This document shows positions 36,538 through 43,103 of a DNA stretch of 64,000 nt, piece after piece (the stretch's first letter is position 1; every line of letters starts with the position of its first letter). The translations under genes were made by a program, and so were the position numbers. This DNA is from Microbacterium stercoris (GTDB lineage: Bacteria > Actinomycetota > Actinomycetes > Actinomycetales > Microbacteriaceae): NCBI RefSeq assembly GCF_017592545.1, contig NZ_JAGFOA010000007.1, positions 62,001 through 126,000 of the forward strand, read 5' to 3'. Below the pieces are notes generated by a model, which saw nothing but the letters and a program-made list of their open reading frames with translations, was not told where the DNA came from and did no database searches.

Positions 36538-37236
36538 ATGAGCGAGCTGGGCATCGTCGTCACCGACATCGCGCGCGCGGACGCCGCGGTCGTCGACGCG
36601 CTGGCGGCGCACGGCGTCGCCACCGTGCACGAGGCGATGGGACGTACAGGCCTCGTCGGCGGGTCGATCCGGCCCATCCAGCAGGGTGTGCGGGTGGCGG
36701 GGACCGCGGTGACGGTCTTGAGCTGGCCGGGCGACAACCTCATGATCCACGTGGCGATCGAGCAGTGCCGCCCCGGCGACGTGCTGGTGGTGGCGACCAC
36801 CTCGCCCACCACGGACGGCGCCTTCGGCGACCTGTTCGCCACCGCGCTGAAGGCCCGGGGTGTGCGGGCCCTCGTCACCGCGACCGGCGTGCGCGATACG
36901 CAGGATCTGCGAGAGATGGGATTCCCCGTCTGGTCGAACGGCGTGCACGCGCAGGGCACGGTCAAGGCGACTGCCGGGTCCGTCGGGGTGCCGGTCATCC
37001 TCGACGGCGCGCTCGTGAACCCGGGCGACGTGGTGATCGCCGACGACGACGGTGTGGTCGTTGTGCCGCGCGAAACGGCGGCGCACGCGCTCGCCGCGGC
37101 CGAGGCGCGCGTGGCCAAGGAGGAGGCCGACCGCGCCGCGTATGCGTCCGGCCAGCTCAGCCTCGACCGCAAGGGACTGCGCCCGCTGCTCGACGAGCTC
37201 GGCATCCGATACGTGCGTCAGGCCGATCGTGGCTAG
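36538..37236 (+). CDS. ligK: 4-carboxy-4-hydroxy-2-oxoadipate aldolase (LigK/RraA family)
   Basis: 232 residues from the ATG at 36538 (GGGAGA upstream). RraA-fold class II aldolase motifs: DGAFGDLFATALKARGVR and the catalytic/metal pair Arg119-Asp120 in TGVRDTQDL, followed by GFPVWSNGVHAQGTVKA and NPGDVVIADDDGVVVVP. It cleaves the hydroxy-oxoadipate to pyruvate and oxaloacetate, the last step of the protocatechuate 4,5-cleavage and gallate routes, and can decarboxylate oxaloacetate. Its stop codon lies 8 nt inside galD. Confidence 0.88.
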   Translation: MSELGIVVTDIARADAAVVDALAAHGVATVHEAMGRTGLVGGSIRPIQQGVRVAGTAVTVLSWPGDNLMIHVAIEQCRPGDVLVVATTSPTTDGAFGDLFATALKARGVRALVTATGVRDTQDLREMGFPVWSNGVHAQGTVKATAGSVGVPVILDGALVNPGDVVIADDDGVVVVPRETAAHALAAAEARVAKEEADRAAYASGQLSLDRKGLRPLLDELGIRYVRQADRG

Positions 37237-38302
37237 GGGGATCCCCTGCGTGCTGATGCGCGGCGGCACGTCGAAGGGCGCGATGTTCCTCGCCTCCGAC
37301 CTGCCCGCCGATCCGGCCGCTCGGGACGACCTGCTGCTGCGCATCATGGGCACGCCTGATCCGCGCCAGATCGACGGGCTCGGGGGCGCGCATCCTCTCA
37401 CCTCGAAGGTCGCCGTGATCTCGCCCTCGCCGGACCCCGATGCCGATGTCGACTACCTCTTCCTGCAGCTCGGCGTCGACGAGGCCTTCGTCACCGACCG
37501 CCAGAACTGCGGCAACATCCTGGCGGCGGTCGGCCCGTTCGCGGTCGAGCGCGGCCTCGTGGAGGCCGGGCCGGATCGCACGCGCGTGCGCATCCGCATG
37601 CTCAACACGGGCAGCCTCGCGACGGCGTCGTTCGCCACCCCCGGGGGAGAGGTCGACTACGACGGCGACCTGGCGATCGACGGCGTGCCCGGGACGGCGG
37701 GCGCCATCACCCTCGATTTCGAGGGCACGGCAGGATCCACCGCCGGCGCCCTGTTCCCGACGGGATCGGTGCTGGACGAGGTCGATGGCATCGAGGTGAC
37801 CTGTGTCGACAACGGCATGCCCACGGTGCTGCTGCGCGCGACCGACCTCGGCATCGCGGGCGACGAGTCGCCCGCCGAGCTCGAGGCCGACGACGCGGTC
37901 GCGGCGCGCGTCGAGCGGATCAGGATCGCGGCAGCACGGCAGATGGGGCTCGGAGACGTGACCGGCGCATCGATCCCCAAGATGGTGATCCTGAGCGCGC
38001 CCCGCCGCGGCGGCGCGCTCACCACGCGCAGCTTCATCCCGAAGCGCGTGCACTCGTCGATCGGCGTGCTGGGTGCGCTGTCGGTCGCCGCGGGTGCGCT
38101 GGTGGAGGGATCGGTGGCACGCGACCTCGTGGCGGCCCCTTCGCCCGGCGATCCTTTCGTGGTCGAGCACCCCACGGGGCATTTCGACGTGGATGTCGCG
38201 CTGGAGGGATCCGGATCCGGCGCGACCGTGACCCGATCCGCCGCCCTGCGCACCGCGCGCCTCATCTTCGACGGCGTGGTCTTCCCGCGCCCCCGCCCGT
38301 AG
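37229..38302 (+). CDS. galD: 4-oxalomesaconate tautomerase (GalD/PrpF family)
   Basis: 357 residues from a GTG at 37229, overlapping the aldolase gene by 8 nt. PrpF fold (diaminopimelate-epimerase-like): PCVLMRGGTSKGAMF with the Ser-Lys pair (15-16) and the conserved Cys94 in DRQNCGN; C-terminal ARTARLIFDG matches PrpF/GalD ends. Length equals Pseudomonas GalD (~360), which isomerises the keto and enol forms of 4-oxalomesaconate produced by gallate dioxygenase. A PrpF aconitate isomerase is excluded by context (no propionate genes). Confidence 0.84.
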   Translation: MARGIPCVLMRGGTSKGAMFLASDLPADPAARDDLLLRIMGTPDPRQIDGLGGAHPLTSKVAVISPSPDPDADVDYLFLQLGVDEAFVTDRQNCGNILAAVGPFAVERGLVEAGPDRTRVRIRMLNTGSLATASFATPGGEVDYDGDLAIDGVPGTAGAITLDFEGTAGSTAGALFPTGSVLDEVDGIEVTCVDNGMPTVLLRATDLGIAGDESPAELEADDAVAARVERIRIAAARQMGLGDVTGASIPKMVILSAPRRGGALTTRSFIPKRVHSSIGVLGALSVAAGALVEGSVARDLVAAPSPGDPFVVEHPTGHFDVDVALEGSGSGATVTRSAALRTARLIFDGVVFPRPRP

Positions 38303-38325
38303 TCACGCAGTCAGAGAGGACCGCC

Positions 38326-39273
38326 ATGACCCATCCCACCGCCTTCGACGTCGCGCACCTCGCGAACGTCGAGCTGTTCACGCCCGAGTTCGACAAGAGC
38401 CGCTGGTTCTTCGAGGACCTGCTGGCCATGCGCGTTGTGGCCGAGGCGGGCGACTCCGTGTATCTGCGCACATGGGACGACTACGAGCTGTACACGATCA
38501 AGCTGACGGCTCGAGAGCAGGCGGGCGTCGGCCGCACCTCGTTCCGCGCCATCAGTCAGGAGGCGCTCGAGCGCCGCGTCGCGGCGATCGAAGAGAGGGG
38601 GCTCGGTGACGGCTGGGTGGACGGCGAGGTCGGCACCGGTCCGACGTTCCGCTTCCACGACCCCGACGGCCACGAGATGGCGATCTACTACGAGACCGAG
38701 CGATACGTGGCGACCGATGACAGGCCCGCGCTGAAGAACCAGGCCTCGCGCTTCCCGGGCCACGGGGTCAATGCGCGCCGCATCGATCACATCAACTACC
38801 TCGCGAAGGACGTCGAGGCGAACGGCGAGTTCCTCGCGAAGGCGCTCGGCATGCGCGAGTCGGAGCGCATCCGCAACGACGACGGGAAGTTCGCGGCGTG
38901 GTGGTTCCACTTCTCGCTGAAGTCCTACGACGTGGTCTACAGCGACGACTGGACCAAGCACGGCAACCGTCTGCACCACATCGCCTTCGCCCCGGACACC
39001 CGCGAGGACATCCTCAAGGCGGCGGACATCTTCCTCGAGAACGGCATCCACATCGAGTCGGGACCCCACAAGCACGCCATCAACCAGACCTTCTTCCTCT
39101 ACGTCTGGGAGCCCGGCGGCAACCGCATCGAGTTCGCCAACGCCGGCGCTCGCCTGCTTCTCGATCCGGATCAGCCCGTGGTCGAGTGGTCGCAGGCGGA
39201 GCGCAAGAAGGGTCAGGCCTGGGGCATGAAGACGATCGAGACGTTCCACACCCACGGCACGCCGCTGGTCTGA
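38326..39273 (+). CDS. Type I (VOC) extradiol ring-cleavage dioxygenase
   Basis: 315 residues with GAGAGGA upstream. Two-module vicinal-oxygen-chelate fold like homoprotocatechuate 2,3-dioxygenase (HPCD/MndD). Metal ligands His155 (IDHINY), His218 (RLHHIAF) and Glu269 (GNRIEF) are intact, plus active-site His195, His250 and Tyr259. It therefore should open a catechol-type ring next to the diol using Fe(II) or Mn(II) and O2. Following genes galB/ligK/galD in one operon, the product it must feed is 4-oxalomesaconate, so gallate (or a methylgallate) is the predicted substrate. Known gallate dioxygenases belong to the unrelated LigB family, and none is encoded here. Confidence 0.82.
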   Translation: MTHPTAFDVAHLANVELFTPEFDKSRWFFEDLLAMRVVAEAGDSVYLRTWDDYELYTIKLTAREQAGVGRTSFRAISQEALERRVAAIEERGLGDGWVDGEVGTGPTFRFHDPDGHEMAIYYETERYVATDDRPALKNQASRFPGHGVNARRIDHINYLAKDVEANGEFLAKALGMRESERIRNDDGKFAAWWFHFSLKSYDVVYSDDWTKHGNRLHHIAFAPDTREDILKAADIFLENGIHIESGPHKHAINQTFFLYVWEPGGNRIEFANAGARLLLDPDQPVVEWSQAERKKGQAWGMKTIETFHTHGTPLV

Positions 39274-39303
39274 GCGGCGGGCCGGGGGCCTGGCCCTCTC
39301 GGA

Positions 39304-40161
39304 TCAGACGGGAAGCTCGGCGGGGTAGGGCTCGCCCTCGTCGGCCGAGCGGCTGACCGCGGCCCAGGCGCGCGACTCGGCGACCAGCCGTTCGCCGTCG
39401 GATGCGCCCCACTCGGACGAGACGACCCCGAGAGGGAGGTGCTCGGGCAGCTCGTCGAGCTGGGCCACGCGCACGATGATCTCTCCCGCGCGCTCGGGGA
39501 CGCCGGGGCTGATCTGGCCCGCGCGCAGCGATTCGGCGCGCGCGCCGACCGTGGTCGCGTAGGCCTCGGGCACGGCCTCCACCTCCATGGAGGATCCCGC
39601 CCAGTCGGTGCGGAAGCCGCTCGGCTCCACCACGAGCACCTTCACGCCGAACGGCGCGACCTCCGCGCGGAGCACGCGGCTGAAGCCGTCGACCGCGAAC
39701 TTCGCGGCCTGGTAGCTGCCGAGCCCGGGCGATCCGCCGACGCGTCCGCCGACCGACGAGATCTGCACGAGCAGCCCGCCCTGCTGTGCGCGCAGGATCG
39801 GCAGGGCCGCGCGCGAGACGTTGTAGACGCCCCAGAAGTTGGTCTCGAACTGCGCGCGGAAGTCGGCGACGTCCGCGGTCTCGATCGGCGCCAGGTTGGC
39901 GTAGCCGGCGTTGTTGACGACGACGTCGATGCGCCCGAAGCGCGCCGTCGTCGCCGCGAGCGCCGCCTCGGCCTGTGCGAGATCGGTCACGTCGAGGGCG
40001 AGGGGGAGCACACGATCGCCGAACTCCGCGGTGAGCCCGGCGAGCTGCTCGGGCCGCCGAGCGGTGGCGGCGACGTGGTGGCCCGCGGCGAGGGCGGCGC
40101 GAGCGATGCTCTCGCCGAGGCCGCGCGAGGAGCCGGTGACGAACCAGGTCTGTGTAGTCAT
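39304..40161 (-). CDS. Short-chain dehydrogenase/reductase
   Basis: 285 residues. Classical SDR: FVTGSSRGLG (8-17), NNAGYA, SSVGGRVG, YQAAK catalytic motif and EPSGFRTDW. C-terminal part fits the 17beta-HSD/retinol-type oxidoreductase-like subgroup; substrate unknown. It is convergent with the dioxygenase gene 30 bp away (only a weak 5-bp hairpin between) and divergent from the TetR gene at 40220, with operator half-sites between them, so it is most likely the target of that regulator and not part of the aromatic operon. Confidence 0.87.
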   Translation of the reverse strand: MTTQTWFVTGSSRGLGESIARAALAAGHHVAATARRPEQLAGLTAEFGDRVLPLALDVTDLAQAEAALAATTARFGRIDVVVNNAGYANLAPIETADVADFRAQFETNFWGVYNVSRAALPILRAQQGGLLVQISSVGGRVGGSPGLGSYQAAKFAVDGFSRVLRAEVAPFGVKVLVVEPSGFRTDWAGSSMEVEAVPEAYATTVGARAESLRAGQISPGVPERAGEIIVRVAQLDELPEHLPLGVVSSEWGASDGERLVAESRAWAAVSRSADEGEPYPAELPV

Positions 40162-40178
40162 GAAGTTAATAAAACACG

Positions 40179-40209
40179 GTTGCGTTAGTAATGCAACTCC
40201 GTTGCGTTA
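40179..40209. promoter_or_regulatory. TetR operator with three half-sites
   Basis: GTTGCGTTA at 40179-40187 and TAATGCAAC at 40189-40197 form an imperfect palindrome (8 of 9 paired) around one base; a third half-site GTTGCGTTA follows at 40201-40209, exactly 22 bp from the first. It lies between the SDR start (40161) and the TetR ATG (40220). Confidence 0.65.
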
Positions 40210-40219
40210 AACTCTCGGC

Positions 40220-40864
40220 ATGAGCACATCGCAGCGAGCTCGGAGCGACGAGGCGAAGCGCGCGCGGGAGAGCGCGATCCTCGACGCCGCGCGCGTCCTC
40301 GGCGAGCGAGACGGTGTGCTCGCCGTCACGCTCACGGGCATCGCCGCCGAGATCGGCATGCACAAGTCGGCGCTGCTGCGGTACTTCGAGACGCGCGAGG
40401 AGATCTTCCTGCGTCTTGCCGCCGACGACTGGGTCGCGTGGGGTGCGGAGGTCTCGCCGGGGCTGCGCGAGGCGCGCACGCCCGCGGCGGCTGGCCGTCT
40501 GCTGGCGGACTCGCTCGCCGCGCGCCCGTTCTTCTGCGACCTGCTCGCGCACACGGCGCTGAGCCTCGAGCGCAATGTCTCCGCCGAGGGAGTGCGCCGT
40601 TTCAAGCTGACCGTACTCGCGCAGGTGGTCGCGCTCGCCGAGGCGCTGCACACCGGCATCCCCTCACTCGGGGCGCAGGGTGCGCGCGACGTCATCAGCG
40701 CGGCGGTCACGCTCGCCGGCGGCCTGTGGCAGATGGCGACGCCGGGACCGGTGCTCGCCGAGCTCTACCGCACGGATCCGGATGTTGCCCATGCGGCGTT
40801 CGACTTCGGCCCGGCGCTGCGGCGGCACCTGACCGCGATGCTCGAGGGGCTCGCGAAGGGCTGA
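40220..40864 (+). CDS. TetR family transcriptional regulator
   Basis: 214 residues. HTH at about 15-62: AILDAARVLGERDGVLAVTLTGIAAEIGMHKSALLRYFETREEIF. The C-terminal domain contains FFCDLLAHTALSLERNVS, typical of TetR regulators with a YsiA-like/TetR_C C-terminal domain. It is divergent from the SDR gene and probably represses it and itself through the adjacent half-site cluster. Ligand unknown. Confidence 0.87.
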   Translation: MSTSQRARSDEAKRARESAILDAARVLGERDGVLAVTLTGIAAEIGMHKSALLRYFETREEIFLRLAADDWVAWGAEVSPGLREARTPAAAGRLLADSLAARPFFCDLLAHTALSLERNVSAEGVRRFKLTVLAQVVALAEALHTGIPSLGAQGARDVISAAVTLAGGLWQMATPGPVLAELYRTDPDVAHAAFDFGPALRRHLTAMLEGLAKG

Positions 40865-40873
40865 TCGCACGGG

Positions 40874-40907
40874 CGGAGGCGGCCGCCCGTGGGGGCGGTC
40901 GCCTCCG
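40874..40907. terminator. Bidirectional terminator after TetR gene
   Basis: 15-bp GC-rich stem (40874-40888 with 40893-40907, one G-U pair) and a 4-nt loop between convergent stops at 40864 and 40914. Confidence 0.85.
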
Positions 40908-40913
40908 AGTCGA

Positions 40914-41288
40914 TCACCACGCGTCGAACGAGGTCTGGTCCAGCCCCTCGAGCACGTCGATGCCGGTCTGCTCCGCGATGGAGGTGGCGCGATCGCTGTG
41001 GGGGTCGAAGGACACGCTCGCCCAGACCACGCCGGCGATGCTCACCCCGAATGCCGCGGCGAGCAGCAGGGTGGTGCTCACCGCCTCCCGGATCCTGCCG
41101 CGCGGCCCGGCGGCCGGGGTGACCGACGGCGCCGCCGCGGGCTCGAGCAGGTGCACCGCGAGCACGTCGAGCTGGCCGGGGGTGAGCCGCTCGAACGCCT
41201 CGATCTGCGCGCGGTCGAGGCCGGGGCCGGCGTCGCGCAGCACCGTGAGGTACTCCGCGACCGCCGCCCGGTCCGCGCGCGTGGTCAT
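40914..41288 (-). CDS. Small membrane-anchored protein of unknown function
   Basis: 124 residues, not recognised. A helical N-terminal region (1-55, with LDRAQIEAFERLTPGQLDVLAVHLLEP) precedes an Ala/Pro linker and one membrane helix (about 72-92, TLLLAAAFGVSIAGVVWASVSF); the ~30-residue tail would be outside. The layout resembles an anti-sigma-like or sensor protein, but no zinc motif is present. Its ATG overlaps the stop of the preceding small gene (ATGA), so the two are coupled. Confidence 0.65.
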   Translation of the reverse strand: MTTRADRAAVAEYLTVLRDAGPGLDRAQIEAFERLTPGQLDVLAVHLLEPAAAPSVTPAAGPRGRIREAVSTTLLLAAAFGVSIAGVVWASVSFDPHSDRATSIAEQTGIDVLEGLDQTSFDAW

Positions 41289-41476
41289 GACCGGCCTCGG
41301 ATCTCTCGGTCGGCGTCACGCAGGGCCTGGGCCATGTGCGCGGCGTACCAGGAGGGCCAGTCGTCGTCGTACACGCCGCCCAGTTCCTCGGCTTCGTAGC
41401 GGCCGTGGGCCGTGGCCGCATCGATCAGCAGCGTCTTCAGCACGGCCTCGGTCTGGGGTCCGTCGGGAAGTGTCAT
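41285..41476 (-). CDS. Small conserved-looking protein of unknown function
   Basis: 63 residues from the ATG at 41476, 3 nt after the VOC stop; acidic, with DDDWPSWYAAHMAQALRDAD at the centre. Not identified. Codon use is like its neighbours and it is sandwiched between two tightly coupled genes, which supports it being real. The three-gene set (VOC protein, this, membrane protein) probably forms one transcript starting near 41960. Confidence 0.6.
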   Translation of the reverse strand: MTLPDGPQTEAVLKTLLIDAATAHGRYEAEELGGVYDDDWPSWYAAHMAQALRDADREIRGRS

Positions 41477-41478
41477 GA

Positions 41479-41922
41479 TCAGCGACCCGGGAACTTCGTG
41501 ACGACCTGCTGGATCGTCCACTGGTTGCCATCCGGGTCCGCGAACGACGCGTACGTGCCGTAGCTGTCCGTATCCGGATGGGGGCCGGCGACGCGGTTGG
41601 CCTCGCCCGCCCAGTGGAAGATGCCGTCGGCGTCGTGCCAGAGGTCGCTGACCTCGGCGCCGCGCTCTCGCAGCTCGGCGACCGCGCCCTCGATGTCGGG
41701 GGTGATCAGGTGCAGGCCCTCGGCCGATCCGGGGACGGCGTTCGTCACCTTCTCGCCGAAGATGACCGACGCGGCCGATCCGGGAGGCGTGACCTGCACA
41801 ACGCGCAGGCCCGCAGGGCTGGTGAAGTCGGCGTCCAGTCGGAAGCCGATGGCCTCGTAGAAGGCCTTGGCGCGATCGACGTCGGCGACGGGGAGGACGG
41901 CGATCTGGAGCATGAGTTCCAT
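41479..41922 (-). CDS. VOC/glyoxalase-fold protein
   Basis: 147 residues from the ATG at 41922 (AAGGAAAA upstream). A single glyoxalase/bleomycin-resistance module: QIAVLPVADVDRAKAFYEAIGFRLDAD at the start and GTYASFADPDGNQWTIQQV at the end, with a putative Glu/Gln and His metal set incomplete in this reading. Enzymatic versus binding role unknown. It is divergent from the CGNR regulator, with repeated operators between, so it is probably that regulator's main target. Confidence 0.85.
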   Translation of the reverse strand: MELMLQIAVLPVADVDRAKAFYEAIGFRLDADFTSPAGLRVVQVTPPGSAASVIFGEKVTNAVPGSAEGLHLITPDIEGAVAELRERGAEVSDLWHDADGIFHWAGEANRVAGPHPDTDSYGTYASFADPDGNQWTIQQVVTKFPGR

Positions 41923-41959
41923 GGGGGTTTTCCTTTGTGGTGGGTTCGCAGATCGGATC

Positions 41960-42059
41960 GTCACCGGTCTGTCTGGTGACGACTTTGACGCATTAAGCGT
42001 CACCTGTCAAGATGGTGACGATTCTTGATCCTGTGAATGTCACCTGTCAGACTGGTGAT
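41960..42059. promoter_or_regulatory. Three evenly spaced 21-bp operators (GTCACC-N9-GGTGAC)
   Basis: Palindromes at 41960-41980, 41999-42019 and 42039-42059, starts 39 and 40 bp apart. The first two have perfect GTCACC/GGTGAC arms; the third ends GGTGAT. Spacers of copies 2 and 3 share TGTCA. A consensus TTGACA -35-like box for the reverse-strand VOC gene lies inside the second copy. They are likely CGNR-regulator binding sites. Confidence 0.7.
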
Positions 42060-42608
42060 GTGATTCACGCGTTCCCCTGCGGCACTCCCGCCCTCGACTT
42101 CTGCGGCACGCTACGCGCGCGCCGGAACGACGAGCCCACCGAGAAGCTCGCCGCCGCATCCGACCTCGATGCCTGGTTCCTGGAGTCCGGCCTCCTGCCC
42201 GGCGGCACGGCGGCCGGCGCCGCGGATCTCGCAGCGGCCGTCGCGCTGCGCGAGGCGATCTACGCGCTCGTCTGGGCGCGGATGAACGACCACGAGCTGC
42301 CCGCGCCCGCGGTCGACGCCGTCAACGCCGCGGCCGCGGCCCCGCCGCCGCAGCCCGTGCTGACGGCGGAGGGGTGGCGACGCGAGGGATCGGCCACGCA
42401 GGGGCTGTCGCAGCTGGCTCGCGAGGCGATCGAGATCATCGGCGGCGACCAGGCGGCGCTGCTGCGCGAGTGCGGACGCCCCGAGTGCACCCAGGTCTAC
42501 CTGGACAGCTCACGCGGACACCGTCGCGAGTGGTGCTCGATGGCCACCTGCGGCGCGCGGGTGAAGGCCAAGGCCTACCGCGAGCGGCGCAAGGCCGGCG
42601 CGGCCTGA
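42060..42608 (+). CDS. CGNR zinc-finger / ABATE-domain transcriptional regulator
   Basis: 182 residues from the GTG at 42060; the frame is open to an ATG at 42012, but that codon lies inside an operator, while the family's conserved start (FPCGTPALDFCGTLRARR) begins right after 42060. N-terminal ABATE stress-response domain, C-terminal CGNR zinc finger: CGRPECTQVYLDSSRGHRREWCSMATCGARVKAKAYRERR, with the fourth motif residue varied (CGAR). Probably a DNA-binding stress regulator controlling itself and the VOC gene. Its 3' end is duplicated just downstream. Confidence 0.82.
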   Translation: MIHAFPCGTPALDFCGTLRARRNDEPTEKLAAASDLDAWFLESGLLPGGTAAGAADLAAAVALREAIYALVWARMNDHELPAPAVDAVNAAAAAPPPQPVLTAEGWRREGSATQGLSQLAREAIEIIGGDQAALLRECGRPECTQVYLDSSRGHRREWCSMATCGARVKAKAYRERRKAGAA

Positions 42609-42678
42609 ACGAGCAACGGCCGCGCGAGCCTACCGCGAGCGGCGCAAGGCCGGCGCGGCCTGAACGAGCAACGGCCGC
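42573..42678. repeat. 51-bp tandem duplication of the regulator gene 3' end
   Basis: Bases 42573-42623 and 42628-42678 are identical over 51 bp (offset 55). The first copy encodes the last 11 residues and stop; the second is a non-coding copy that repeats the stop and downstream bases, including the left arm of the terminator. Confidence 0.9.
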
Positions 42679-42699
42679 CCCCCTCGGGACGGCCGTTGC
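42668..42699. terminator. Terminator between CGNR and membrane-protein genes
   Basis: Perfect 10-bp arms (GCAACGGCCG, 42668-42677, with 42690-42699) and a 12-nt loop between convergent stops at 42608 and 42713. Because of the duplication a second left arm exists at 42613-42622. Confidence 0.7.
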
Positions 42700-42712
42700 G
42701 GGTGGTACCGGG

Positions 42713-43066
42713 TCAGCGCCAGATCACGGCGAGGGCCGCGTTGGCGAGGATCAGGGCGCCGATGAGCCAGAAGGTCCACGTCGGAAGGGGCGTGTTCTTC
42801 TTCGCGCGCGAGCGGCTGATGCCGGCGAGCGCGCCGATGACGACCAGGATGCCCAGCTTGATGCCGATCTTCGCCCAGTTGAAGTCGTAGTCGCGACCGA
42901 AGGGCGCGCACAGCACCACACCGGCGACGAAGGCGATGAGCAGGCCGAGGTCCATCAGCCGCGTGGCCTGGAAGCGGCGCGCGGCCGCCTCGACGACCCA
43001 CGCGCCGAACAGGATCGCGAAGCCGACCAGGTGAACGAGAAGCACGACGTGACGCAGGATCTCCAT
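42713..43066 (-). CDS. Small integral membrane protein of unknown function
   Basis: 117 residues with four predicted membrane helices: LLVHLVGFAILFGAWVVEA, LMDLGLLIAFVAGVVLCAP, KLGILVVIGALAGI and TFWLIGALILANAALAVIW. The N-terminal LRHVVLLVHLVGF pattern occurs in many uncharacterised actinobacterial proteins. No catalytic or metal motif seen. It is divergent from the oxidoreductase gene at 43104, 37 bp apart. Confidence 0.75.
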   Translation of the reverse strand: MEILRHVVLLVHLVGFAILFGAWVVEAAARRFQATRLMDLGLLIAFVAGVVLCAPFGRDYDFNWAKIGIKLGILVVIGALAGISRSRAKKNTPLPTWTFWLIGALILANAALAVIWR

Positions 43067-43103
43067 GACCCCACGGTACCGGGATCGGCGCTACCTTCTG
43101 GCT

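Noticed and set aside
39274..39303. Terminator between the dioxygenase and SDR genes
   Set aside because: Only a 5-bp GGGCC/GGCCC pairing is visible in the 30-bp gap; not convincing.
42012..42059. ATG at 42012 as the start of the CGNR regulator
   Set aside because: It lies inside the second operator and upstream of the likely transcription start, and the family-conserved N-terminus begins after the GTG at 42060. It remains possible.
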